Shown one piece after another: positions 24,717-32,861 of a stretch of 64,000 nt of DNA. Both the position numbers and the translations under genes were made by a program. The notes under the pieces are model-generated. The model was not told the origin of the DNA, did no database searches, and was given only the letters and a program-made list of their open reading frames with translations. This DNA comes from Plantibacter sp. ME-Dv--P-122b (GTDB lineage Bacteria; Actinomycetota; Actinomycetes; Actinomycetales; Microbacteriaceae), in NCBI RefSeq assembly GCF_030209375.1, contig NZ_JARVSC010000003.1, positions 310,001 to 374,000 on the forward strand. The letters are read 5' to 3'. Position 1 is the stretch's first letter. Each line of letters starts with the position of its first letter.

Positions 24717-26125
24717 GCGGCGATATCACCGGGCGCGTTCGAACCTGGCGCAGCAGCGTCGGCGAACGGCTGCTCGTCGGTGACCGCTACCGCTTCGTGT
24801 ACGTGGTCGTCGCCGTCGCCGCCGCGGTGATGGCGTTGAGCCTCACCGCCGGGCACTCGGCAGCATTGTCCCCCTTCGACGAGTGGATGTACTTCGACTA
24901 CCTCGTCAAGTTCCCGACGCAGGGCTACGTCCACCTCGGAGAACCCGTCGGCGACGTCGCGATGAACTGGCTCGCCTGCAACGGTTTCCAGGCGTTCGGC
25001 AACACGGTCAACGCCTGCAACGTGACCCCGATCGATCCGGCGATCTTCCCGTTCGCCGGTATCCAGTCCGCGCAGCTCTACACGCCGGTCTTCTTCGCGC
25101 CGACCTGGGCGGTGGGCACCGCCGTCCAGGCGGTGACGGGCCTGTCGCTGCTCGAGGCCGCCAGGTACACGGGAACACTGTGGCTCATCGGCACGGTCAT
25201 CGCCGTGGCCGCGGTCCTGCGTCAGTTCCGCGTACCGGCCAGTGCGGCCATCGCGGTCGTCCTCATCTTCATCGCCTCTCCGTTCGCGTACTGGACGTAC
25301 ACCTTCGTCTCGACCGATGCGCCGGGAGTGCTCATCGGGGCGCTGTCGATCCTCCTGATCGAACGCGCCGCCCGGGGCCGCTCCAACGCGTGGTGGTTGG
25401 TGGGACTGTTCACCCTCGCGATGCTCATCAAGGCGGTCAACATCATCGCGATCGGGCTCGTGGTGCTGTACGCGGTCACGAGGTTCATCATGCGCTACCG
25501 CGACCGCGTGGTGTGGCGTCGCCCTGGCGCGTGGCTCAGCGCCCTGCGCGGCCGCGGCCCGCTCGCCATGCTGGCCGGGCCGCTCGTCGGCGCCGTGCTG
25601 GGCGTGGCAGCCCAGCTCGCGTGGCTGCGCGTCGTCGCGAGCTCCGCCGTCGGCGCCCAGGTCGACATGGGCCAGGGCAGGCCGATGACCTCGATCGACG
25701 TGATCGGGCAACTGTGGTCGTTCATCCCCGGGATCTTCGCGACGGGTTCGTTCGAGATGGCCGCGGTGTCGCGCCTCTACCTCCCGGAACCCGTGCTCGC
25801 GCCGATGCTCGGCTGGCTGTGCCTGGCCGGCGTCGTCGGCGTCGTCTGGCTCGGTCGGCTGCGTGGCGTCCAGCGGCTCGTCACCGGCGTCACGCTCGTC
25901 GCGGCACTCGTCGCCGGACCCGCCTTGGCCGTCATGTTCACGATCTCCGTCGGCGAGTACGTCGACCTCGGCGCCCGCTACGGCGCCAACCTGCTCCCGG
26001 TGATCCTCCTCAGCGTGGCCCTGCTCTGCAGCGGACGCACGCAGCGGAGGGTCCTGCTCGGTTTCGCGACCGCCCTGTTCTCACTCTCGCTCGTCGCGAG
26101 CTGGATCGTGCTCGTCGCGAGTTGA
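24713..26125 (+). CDS. GT-C-like integral membrane glycosyltransferase (copy 1 second gene)
   Basis: 470-residue membrane protein with about 11-12 helices starting at GTG 24713 (GTGA overlap). The first outer loop holds SPFDEWMYFDYLVKFPTQGY, with Asp56/Glu57 just after the first helix. An acidic pair in this position is the catalytic-site hallmark of GT-C enzymes that use polyprenyl-phosphate sugars. Two conserved cysteines (ACNG, NACNVTP) in the same loop could form a disulfide outside the cell. The block YTFVSTDAPG occurs mid-protein. It is paralogous along its whole length to the protein at 27322-28725. The DPM1-like gene at 21094 could supply its donor. Confidence 0.72.
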   Translation: MSGDITGRVRTWRSSVGERLLVGDRYRFVYVVVAVAAAVMALSLTAGHSAALSPFDEWMYFDYLVKFPTQGYVHLGEPVGDVAMNWLACNGFQAFGNTVNACNVTPIDPAIFPFAGIQSAQLYTPVFFAPTWAVGTAVQAVTGLSLLEAARYTGTLWLIGTVIAVAAVLRQFRVPASAAIAVVLIFIASPFAYWTYTFVSTDAPGVLIGALSILLIERAARGRSNAWWLVGLFTLAMLIKAVNIIAIGLVVLYAVTRFIMRYRDRVVWRRPGAWLSALRGRGPLAMLAGPLVGAVLGVAAQLAWLRVVASSAVGAQVDMGQGRPMTSIDVIGQLWSFIPGIFATGSFEMAAVSRLYLPEPVLAPMLGWLCLAGVVGVVWLGRLRGVQRLVTGVTLVAALVAGPALAVMFTISVGEYVDLGARYGANLLPVILLSVALLCSGRTQRRVLLGFATALFSLSLVASWIVLVAS

Positions 26126-26191
26126 CCTGCGGAGACGGCATCGTCCTCGTCTCGGTTCCGAGCGCGTCCGGGCGCAGGACGACCCACCGCG

Positions 26192-26197
26192 TATCAT
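26192..26197 (+). promoter_or_regulatory. -10 element TATCAT of the second module copy
   Basis: TATCAT lies 9 bases before ATG 26207 with no Shine-Dalgarno. Both module copies thus carry their own TANNNT-9-ATG start, so the second is probably transcribed independently. Confidence 0.45.
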
Positions 26198-26206
26198 GGT
26201 GCTGCT

Positions 26207-27325
26207 ATGACGACGACCCACCTCACGACGGACGAGCCCGCACCCGCCGACCCTCCGGTCCGAACGTCGTGGAGATACGGCTGGCAGGTCGCCGTCGCAC
26301 TGACGGCGTTCGAACTGGTCCTCATCCTGCTGCGCACCGTCACCGGGCGCGGCGACTTCGACCAGGCGCAGGTCATCGACTCGATCGGTGCCGGCAACCG
26401 TGCCTTTGGAACGATCCTCAACCCGAACACGGCCACCGCCATGCTCTGGGCGGCCGCCACCGTGCTCCTGCTCTTCGTGGCGATCCGGCAACTGGCCGGT
26501 GACACGCTCACCACCGGCACACTCGTCCTTGTCTTCGTCGTCTCACCGCTCGCCTGGGACGCATTCAGGCCCGGTTCCCCCTTCGCCACGACCGTGCTCG
26601 TCGGGACCGCACTGTTCGTGGTGACCCGAGCGGCCGTGACGGGCCGGTGCTCGGCCCTGTGGCTCCTGCCGCTCGGCGCGGTCGCAGTGCTGCTCAACTC
26701 CACCCACCTCGTCGGCGTCCTCGCGATGGCCCTCTTCGCCGGCATCTCGTTGCTCCCCTGGTTCCGCGGGTTCCCTGGTCGCACGCGCTGGTCCGCGCTG
26801 CTCTCGGCTGGAGGCCTCATGGTCGGGGCGCTCGCGGCGCTCGCCATCGTCAAGGTCGCCTTCCGCGGGGCGACCCAGGTCGGGGCAGAGGCGCCTGCGG
26901 ACACGCTCGCCCGCCTACGGCAGGCCGCGATGAGCCTCCAGGGCGGCGTGCTGTCGCTGACCTCAGCGTCGGCGACCAGCCCCGACTACCCGCTGGATCC
27001 GGCCCTGACCATTCCACTCGGGTGGGTGTGCATCGCAGGACTCGCCGCGGCGACTGCGCTGTACCTGACCGATCGCCGGTGGTCGGCGATGACCGTCGCC
27101 CTCGTGATCGCCGCGGTCGTCGCGGCTCCGGTCACGGCGTCGGTCCTGTCCCGTCTCACCGGACTCCACTACGGTGTCTCCGGCATGGCGACGGCGACGC
27201 TCGTTCCCATGTTCCTGCTCGTCAGCGCGCTCGTCGCCCGAAACCGAATGGTGAACCTCGTCATCCTCGCCTACTCCGCCATCCTCGCCGTGTCCCTGCT
27301 GCTGTGGTCGGTGGTGCCGGTATGA
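26207..27325 (+). CDS. Polytopic membrane protein of unknown function (copy 2 first gene)
   Basis: 372 residues, paralogue of the protein at 23586-24716 with the same helix layout and conserved blocks: LNPNTATAMLWAA, FVVSPLAWDAFRPGSPFATT, LLNSTHLVGVLA, QGGVLSLTSASA. Separated from the first copy by 81 bases that hold only its promoter. Its stop overlaps the ATG of the GT-C-like partner by 4 bases, exactly as in copy 1. No known domain recognised. Confidence 0.7.
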   Translation: MTTTHLTTDEPAPADPPVRTSWRYGWQVAVALTAFELVLILLRTVTGRGDFDQAQVIDSIGAGNRAFGTILNPNTATAMLWAAATVLLLFVAIRQLAGDTLTTGTLVLVFVVSPLAWDAFRPGSPFATTVLVGTALFVVTRAAVTGRCSALWLLPLGAVAVLLNSTHLVGVLAMALFAGISLLPWFRGFPGRTRWSALLSAGGLMVGALAALAIVKVAFRGATQVGAEAPADTLARLRQAAMSLQGGVLSLTSASATSPDYPLDPALTIPLGWVCIAGLAAATALYLTDRRWSAMTVALVIAAVVAAPVTASVLSRLTGLHYGVSGMATATLVPMFLLVSALVARNRMVNLVILAYSAILAVSLLLWSVVPV

Positions 27326-28725
27326 GCACCGTTCTGACCCGCACCGGGATCCGGCCCCTGGTCGATCGCCTCACCCACCGCGACAGCTATCGTCTCGTCT
27401 ACCTGACGCTCATCGTCGCTGCGCTCGTCATGGGTCTGAGTGTGACCGCGTCGCATTCGCTGGCGTTCTCTCCCTTCGACGAGTGGATGTACTTCGACTA
27501 CCTGAACAAGTTCCCCACCCAGGGCTTCATCCGTCTGGGTGAACCCGTCGGCACGACGGCGATGAACTGGATGGCGTGCAATGGACTGCAGGCGTACGGT
27601 AATCCTGTCGACGCGTGCGGGGTGACGCCGATCGACTACACGATCTTCCCCTTCAAGGGCGTCCAGTCCGCGCAGCTGTACACCCCGCTGTATTTCGCCC
27701 CGACCTGGCTCGTCGCCTCGGCTGTCCAAGCCGTCACCGGACTGACCTTCCTGGAGGCCGCCCGCTTCGCCGGGACGCTGTGGCTCATCGGCACGATGGT
27801 CGCGATGACAGCGGTCCTCCGGATGTTCAAGGTGCATGCCACGGCCGCGATCGGCGTCGGGCTGCTCTTCCTCGCCACGCCGTTCGCGTGGTGGACCTAC
27901 ACCTTCGTCTCCACCGACGCACCCGGCGCGCTCGTCGGCGCGGTCGCCGTCATCCTGATCGAGCGCGTCATCCGCGGCAGGCTCAACGCCTGGTGGTTGG
28001 TGCCATTCTTCGTGCTCGTCGTCCTGATCAAGGCCGTGAACGTGATCTCGATCGGCATCGTCCTGCTGTACGCCATCGCCCGCATCGTCAGCCGCCGCCA
28101 TCACTACCCCGCCTGGCGCCGACCCGGGCTCTGGCGCGCTGCGATCGCGGGCCGCGGGCCGATCGCCCCGATCACCGGAACGCTCGTCGCCGGACTGGCG
28201 GCTGCAATCGCGCAGGTCGCCTGGTCGCGGTTCGTTGCCGCCAACGTGATAGGTCTCGGTCCGGTGATGGGCGACGAACGGCCGATGAAGGCCGCCGACG
28301 CCGTCGGGCTCGCGTGGGCGTTCATCCCCTCCATGTTCGGTACCGGCTCGAGCGAGTTGTCCGCCATGTCGACCGACTTCGCTGGTGCTCCGTTCATCGG
28401 TCAGGCGATCGGGTGGCTGTGCATCGGCGGCGTGCTCGGCGTGGTCTGGCTGAACCGTCAGCGAGGCCTGCAGCGCGCGGTGACGAACGTGACCCTCGTG
28501 GCGAGCGTGCTCGCCGGACCCGTGCTCGCCGTCGTCTTCACAGCGTCGGTGGGCACCTTCGTCAACCTCGGAGCACGGTACGGAGCCAACCTGATCCCGC
28601 TCATCCTGGCGAGCGTGGCGATCCTCGCCGCCGGTCGTCCGCATCGCCGGATACTGCTGGTCCTCGCGTGCGTCTGCTACGTCTTCGTGATCGGCGTCAC
28701 CGTGGCCGACGCCCTCACGCGCTGA
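27322..28725 (+). CDS. GT-C-like integral membrane glycosyltransferase (copy 2 second gene)
   Basis: 467-residue paralogue of the protein at 24713-26125. The loop SPFDEWMYFDYLNKFPTQGF carries Asp53/Glu54, and both loop cysteines (MACNG, DACGVTP) are kept, as is WWTYTFVSTDAPGALVG. Substitutions are spread along the protein rather than clustered, so the duplication is not recent. The two copies may add different sugars or act at different positions. The gene ends directly before a short GC-rich tandem repeat and a strong terminator. Confidence 0.72.
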   Translation: MSTVLTRTGIRPLVDRLTHRDSYRLVYLTLIVAALVMGLSVTASHSLAFSPFDEWMYFDYLNKFPTQGFIRLGEPVGTTAMNWMACNGLQAYGNPVDACGVTPIDYTIFPFKGVQSAQLYTPLYFAPTWLVASAVQAVTGLTFLEAARFAGTLWLIGTMVAMTAVLRMFKVHATAAIGVGLLFLATPFAWWTYTFVSTDAPGALVGAVAVILIERVIRGRLNAWWLVPFFVLVVLIKAVNVISIGIVLLYAIARIVSRRHHYPAWRRPGLWRAAIAGRGPIAPITGTLVAGLAAAIAQVAWSRFVAANVIGLGPVMGDERPMKAADAVGLAWAFIPSMFGTGSSELSAMSTDFAGAPFIGQAIGWLCIGGVLGVVWLNRQRGLQRAVTNVTLVASVLAGPVLAVVFTASVGTFVNLGARYGANLIPLILASVAILAAGRPHRRILLVLACVCYVFVIGVTVADALTR

Positions 28726-28733
28726 GCTGCCAC

Positions 28734-28797
28734 GCTGCCGAGCCGCCGCGCCGCCGCGCTGCCGAGCCGCCGCGCCGCCGCGCTGCCGCGCTGCCGC
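28734..28797. repeat. 24-base tandem repeat plus 8-base repeats
   Basis: A 24-base unit beginning GCTGCCGAGCCGCCGCG occurs twice without mismatch (28734-28757, 28758-28781), followed by two copies of GCTGCCGC (28782-28797). It lies in the noncoding gap after the second GT-C-like gene. The rest of this 197-base gap (28726-28922) holds only the terminator at 28873-28910. Confidence 0.75.
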
Positions 28798-28872
28798 GCT
28801 GGGGCGCAGAGGCGGGGAAGCGGAGAGATGCTGCCCCGCACCGATCGACGACAGGCATGACCGCGCAGACGA

Positions 28873-28910
28873 AACGGCCGGTCTCCTCCATCTGGTGGAG
28901 ACCGGCCGTT
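28873..28910. terminator. Strong bidirectional terminator hairpin
   Basis: AACGGCCGGTCTCC (28873-28886) pairs perfectly with GGAGACCGGCCGTT (28897-28910) around a 10-base loop that can itself pair CCA with TGG. It separates the convergent GT-C-like and secreted repeat-protein genes. Read leftward it is followed by TTTCG. Confidence 0.8.
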
Positions 28911-28922
28911 CCGTCGTCAGCG

Positions 28923-31217
28923 TCAGGCGTTCGGGCCCGCCGGGACCTGTGCGCCCAGGTCGGCCGGAACATCGAGCCAGCCGCCGTAGGTGCCGCCGAG
29001 TTCGGCCAGACGTTCGAAGGTGAGGATCGAGCGCTTCTGCCCTCCCTCGAGGAGTGAGATCCGACCATCCGGCGTGCGGATGAACTTCCCGGCCGCTGTC
29101 CCCTTCTTGAGCAGCTTGCAGGTGATGTCGCTGAGCGGGGTGAAGGCGATGGGCCACAACGCGGCGTCCGCTTCAGCAACCGCGTGCAGGCTGCCACCCG
29201 AGGCGATGTAGCGCTGCGTCCCGCACTGCACGCCGTAGCTCAGCGGAGCGTTCGTCGTCGCGTAGGGCGCGAGCTCGGCGTCGGACGCATAATCCCAACC
29301 GGTGATACCCATCTCGTTGCTCGGCCCGAACGTCGACAGCAGGATCTTGCTCCCGGTGCCGTCGATCAGGTACAGCTTCGGGCTGGTGACCGTACGCAAG
29401 AGTGTGCCGGGGGTCAGGATCGCGGTCCCCTTGCCGATGGTCGTCACGAGTCCCTGCGGGACGGAGACGATCGGCGGGCTCGTCGTGCCCGCGATGGTGG
29501 TCAAGGCCGTCCAGGACGAGAACTTGCGGGCGAGCCCGGCGTCGACCAGGTACACGGACGCTTCACTGGAGGACTTGATGATGGAGTTCTGCCCCAGAGC
29601 CCCTCGCATCGGATAGGCACCGACGAACTCCTGGCTCGCCGGGACGAACGGGAGCACCTTGGCACCCGGGGCGTCCTGCCAGTCGTACCGCAGACCGTTG
29701 GACAGCACCGAGCTGATCGTGTAGCCGGGCATGCGGACGACGCCCGTGAACGCCGTTGAGGACTGCGTGATCTTCCCGAGGCTCGCCGCGCTGAGCGTGC
29801 CGACACGACCGGGCGCGAGATCCATCGCCGTTGCGGTCGGCCCGTCCATCGCGTACCGCTGCGCACTCCCGAGGAATGAGTAGTCGTTCGTCCCACGCTG
29901 CTGCACGAACGCCGATTCACGAATGATCGGCGGATCCAGTGGGAGATTGGCGATGCCGGCTTCGGTCAGCACGTTGAAGGTCGGCTCCAGGCCTGCTTCA
30001 GCCTGAGAACGAGCGTCGAGGATCTCGCGCTTCCGTCCGTCGGTCATGGCGTATCGACCGCCTTCGATCGTGCCGAGGACGCGGGTGACCACTGGGCCCG
30101 TGGCGAAACCGGCGACCTGCTCGTTGGTCAGCTGCACGTAGCCCTTCTCGTCGCAGGCGCCACCGTAGTGAGCGACCATCTCGCAGGATCCGAACGGGAG
30201 TTTGCTCCCGGCGTCGAAGAAGTACATCTTGCCGTTGGTGTCGCGCATGATCCGGCCGACCGACTGCGCGGTGGTGTACTTGTCGAGGTAGGACTGCGAG
30301 ACGAAGGTCACGAGACCGAGCGGCGCGAGCGCGCTCAGCATGGACTCATTCGGAACCGGGTACTTCTTGGTCCCGGAGACGACGTACACCGTGGGGTTCG
30401 CGGTCGTGCGGACGAGGCTGGATGCTCCGGTGGTGGAGCCGAACCAGTCGGTGTACAGGCGCCAGAAGTTCCGGTTGCCGTACGCGCCGCACCCGTCACC
30501 GGTGCCATAGAGGTTGGCCAGCGCAGAGGCGTTCGGCTGGTACGGCGTGTAGTTGTAGAGGCCGGCGGTGGCGTTGTTCTGGATGTAGACCTGGCTGGAA
30601 CCGCACGCGGCGTTCGGGTGGTATCGAACGGTGTTGACGCGACCCGCGACGTGGTTCCAGCGGGTGGGGTTGGCCTGGTAGTTCTTGAACTGCAGTGCGG
30701 CCGCGTACACCTGGTTGAAGAAGCCGTAGTAGTTCTGGTCGCAGTTCGCGGTGTCCGGGCACCCGTATCCCATGGCGATGTTGTACTGCAGCTTCGAGGG
30801 CCAGGTGTCGCCGACGAGGCTCTGCTCCTTCTCGAGCATGACGAGCAGCACCTTCTGGCTGATCCCGCAGGCCGCGCCGACCTTCGCGATGATGGATGCG
30901 GCCTTCTCGCCCGGGCTCCCCTGGTAGGCCTCGCATCGGTACGCCACGGCGGCGCGGTTCGGAGTCGCCTGGGCGTAGTCCTTCAGACACGTGTATCCAG
31001 CCCGGCAGGCGCTCATCTGCGCGTTGAGGAAACTCTGGACCTGCCCCTCGGTCATCGCGCCGCCGTCGTAGAACAGCTGGTCGCTGATGATGTTGCCCGC
31101 GTTGAAGTCGCTTGCCGTCGCGGCCTGTGCCGATGGTGCCGGAGCGGCCGGGGAGACCACGATTCCGGTGGCGATCACGGCGATGACCGCGATGACGGCG
31201 GCGAAGTGGCGTTTCAT
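28923..31217 (-). CDS. Secreted repeat protein with possible muramidase-like N-terminal domain
   Basis: 764 residues with a signal peptide (MKRHFAAVIAVIAVIATGIV to about ...SAQA-A, cleavage near residue 33). Residues ~40-270 are Cys-rich (at least eight cysteines) and include KVLLVMLEKEQSLVGDTWPS and YNIAMGYGCPD, reminiscent of a lysozyme/transglycosylase-like helix with a conserved Glu, but I cannot assign the family. From ~280 to the end about eight degenerate ~60-residue repeats follow the pattern Y-x2-D/G-G-x-K-x3-I/L (for example YVVSGTKKYPV, YFFDAGSKLPF, YLIDGTGSKILL, SLLEGGQKRSIL). These could be a beta-propeller or wall-binding array. Its start overlaps the stop of the upstream lipoprotein gene by 4 bases. 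Confidence 0.7.
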   Translation of the reverse strand: MKRHFAAVIAVIAVIATGIVVSPAAPAPSAQAATASDFNAGNIISDQLFYDGGAMTEGQVQSFLNAQMSACRAGYTCLKDYAQATPNRAAVAYRCEAYQGSPGEKAASIIAKVGAACGISQKVLLVMLEKEQSLVGDTWPSKLQYNIAMGYGCPDTANCDQNYYGFFNQVYAAALQFKNYQANPTRWNHVAGRVNTVRYHPNAACGSSQVYIQNNATAGLYNYTPYQPNASALANLYGTGDGCGAYGNRNFWRLYTDWFGSTTGASSLVRTTANPTVYVVSGTKKYPVPNESMLSALAPLGLVTFVSQSYLDKYTTAQSVGRIMRDTNGKMYFFDAGSKLPFGSCEMVAHYGGACDEKGYVQLTNEQVAGFATGPVVTRVLGTIEGGRYAMTDGRKREILDARSQAEAGLEPTFNVLTEAGIANLPLDPPIIRESAFVQQRGTNDYSFLGSAQRYAMDGPTATAMDLAPGRVGTLSAASLGKITQSSTAFTGVVRMPGYTISSVLSNGLRYDWQDAPGAKVLPFVPASQEFVGAYPMRGALGQNSIIKSSSEASVYLVDAGLARKFSSWTALTTIAGTTSPPIVSVPQGLVTTIGKGTAILTPGTLLRTVTSPKLYLIDGTGSKILLSTFGPSNEMGITGWDYASDAELAPYATTNAPLSYGVQCGTQRYIASGGSLHAVAEADAALWPIAFTPLSDITCKLLKKGTAAGKFIRTPDGRISLLEGGQKRSILTFERLAELGGTYGGWLDVPADLGAQVPAGPNA

Positions 31218-31678
31218 GGGATCTCCACGGTGAGAGGTGATGAGACGACCTTGGGTGTCGTCGGGGACGAGTACTCGAGCGCGACGGTCCAGCTGCCGCG
31301 GGAAACCTGGTTGATGGGCACTTGGACGACGCCGCAGGAGGTCTGGGCGCGGTCGGCGGAACCCGTGCTCGGCACGCGGACCTCGTCGGTGCCGTTGGAA
31401 AGCAGGTACTCGCAGGAGCCTGCCTCCTCGATCACTCCGGCGACGTATCCGGAGACGCTCACATTCGCGCCGTCCATGTCGACGCTCGCGATGACCATGA
31501 CGGCTTCGACCGGCAACGGCGTCGGCGTCTCCTGCGGCGGCTTCGTCACGAAGGTCTCCGTCGGGACCGGGGCGCGAGTGGTGTCCGGGTCATCCGGCGA
31601 CGGCCCGGTGCATGCGGAGGCACCGATCGTGATCCCCACGATGATCGCGATCCCCGCGATTCGTCGCCTGACACCCAT
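31214..31678 (-). CDS. Small secreted lipoprotein
   Basis: 154 residues. A signal peptide ends in a lipobox-like ASAC with Cys23, then a Pro/Thr-rich linker (about 25-55) and a compact C-terminal beta-rich domain with two further cysteines (SCEYLLSNG, TSCGVVQVP) that could pair. No known domain recognised. GGAG lies 8 bases before ATG 31678. It overlaps the secreted repeat protein gene by 4 bases, so the two are translationally linked and probably work together at the cell surface. TAGCCT about 30 bases upstream on this strand is a possible -10. Confidence 0.7.
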   Translation of the reverse strand: MGVRRRIAGIAIIVGITIGASACTGPSPDDPDTTRAPVPTETFVTKPPQETPTPLPVEAVMVIASVDMDGANVSVSGYVAGVIEEAGSCEYLLSNGTDEVRVPSTGSADRAQTSCGVVQVPINQVSRGSWTVALEYSSPTTPKVVSSPLTVEIP

Positions 31679-31832
31679 ACCGATACTCCACTCTGTTGTC
31701 GACTTAGGCTAGCGGGTGTTTGTCCCCCAAGTGAGGACAATTCCGCTGAGCAACGCGGGATGGCCATCGGCGGCGATCGGCGGGTGGAGCCGTGACGCTT
31801 CCCTGACGGTAGGTGCACAGAGTCCGAACACG

Positions 31833-31838
31833 TAGAAT
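31833..31838 (+). promoter_or_regulatory. -10 element TAGAAT upstream of the ABC exporter genes
   Basis: TAGAAT 9 bases before an in-frame GTG (31848) and about 85 before ATG 31923. If the GTG is used, the transcript is leaderless and the permease gains 25 residues. Confidence 0.4.
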
Positions 31839-31922
31839 GTCTTGATCGTGTGCCCCCGACCGAGGAGGGGTGCCCGCGTCGATTTCGACGCCTCCGACTC
31901 CAAGGATTCGACGAACCACTCC

Positions 31923-32849
31923 ATGACTGCGACTCCACATCAGACCCGCGCGGCGCGCGTCACTGCTCTCCCCCTCCTGCCGGTCGGCAGCTCGAGCGGG
32001 TTCTTCGCGGGCACCTCCGGGTCGATCCGCGACATCTGGGCCCACCGGGAACTCCTCGGGCTCCTCGTCAAACGCGAGGTGCGAGCGAAGTACAAGGACA
32101 GCTCACTCGGCCTCGTGTGGAGCCTGTTCCGTCCGATCGTGCAACTGCTCATCTATTTCCTCGCCATCGGCCAGGTGCTCGGGCTGTCCCGCCAAGTGCC
32201 CGACTTCGCAGTGTTCGTCTTCGTCGGCCTCACCATGTGGGCCCTGTTCAACGAGGTCGTGACCTCGTCGACGAGCTCGATCGTGGGCAACTCCGGCATC
32301 GTCAAGAAGGTATACCTGCCGCGGGAGATCTTCCCGCTCAGTTCCGTGGGCACCTCGCTGTTCAACTTCCTGATCCAGCTGGTCGTGCTTATCGCGGCGG
32401 TCGCCTTCCTGAGCGACTTCGTTTGGTCCCTCGACATTCTCCTCGCGCCTCTCGCGGTCGTCACCCTCGTGGTCTTCGCCTTCGCGATCGGCCTCATGCT
32501 CGCTGCCGCCAACGTGTACCTGCGCGACGTCCAGCACCTCGTCGAACTGGCCCTGATGGTGCTGTTCTGGGCGTCGCCGATCGTGTACTCCTTCACCTTC
32601 GTGCACAAGGCCCTCGGCGGGAACTGGCTGGAGCAGCTCTACCTCGCGAACCCGGTCACCACCTGCATCATCGCGATGCAGAAGGCTCTCTGGTCCGCCG
32701 GCACCACCGCCGAGGGCAGCTTCGCGCAGGTCTGGCCGGAGGACCTCGCCTTGCGTCTCGGGATCACCCTCGCCATCAGCCTGGTGCTGCTCTGGATCGC
32801 CCAGCGGGTGTTCTCGCGCTACCAGGGCAACTTCGCGCAGGAACTCTAG
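31923..32849 (+). CDS. Polysaccharide ABC exporter permease (Wzm/TagG type)
   Basis: 308-residue ABC-2 family permease that exports a lipid-linked polysaccharide. An N-terminal cytoplasmic helix (SIRDIWAHRELLGLLVKREV, RAKYKDSSLGLVWSLFRPIV) precedes six transmembrane segments; VREVRAKYKDSSLG and YLRDVQHLVELALMVLFWAS are typical of the Wzm/TagG group. I give ATG 31923; an in-frame GTG at 31848 fits the upstream TAGAAT as a leaderless start and cannot be excluded. The ATPase gene follows after 12 bases. Confidence 0.9.
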   Translation: MTATPHQTRAARVTALPLLPVGSSSGFFAGTSGSIRDIWAHRELLGLLVKREVRAKYKDSSLGLVWSLFRPIVQLLIYFLAIGQVLGLSRQVPDFAVFVFVGLTMWALFNEVVTSSTSSIVGNSGIVKKVYLPREIFPLSSVGTSLFNFLIQLVVLIAAVAFLSDFVWSLDILLAPLAVVTLVVFAFAIGLMLAAANVYLRDVQHLVELALMVLFWASPIVYSFTFVHKALGGNWLEQLYLANPVTTCIIAMQKALWSAGTTAEGSFAQVWPEDLALRLGITLAISLVLLWIAQRVFSRYQGNFAQEL

Positions 32850-32861
32850 GACGCAGGAGCC

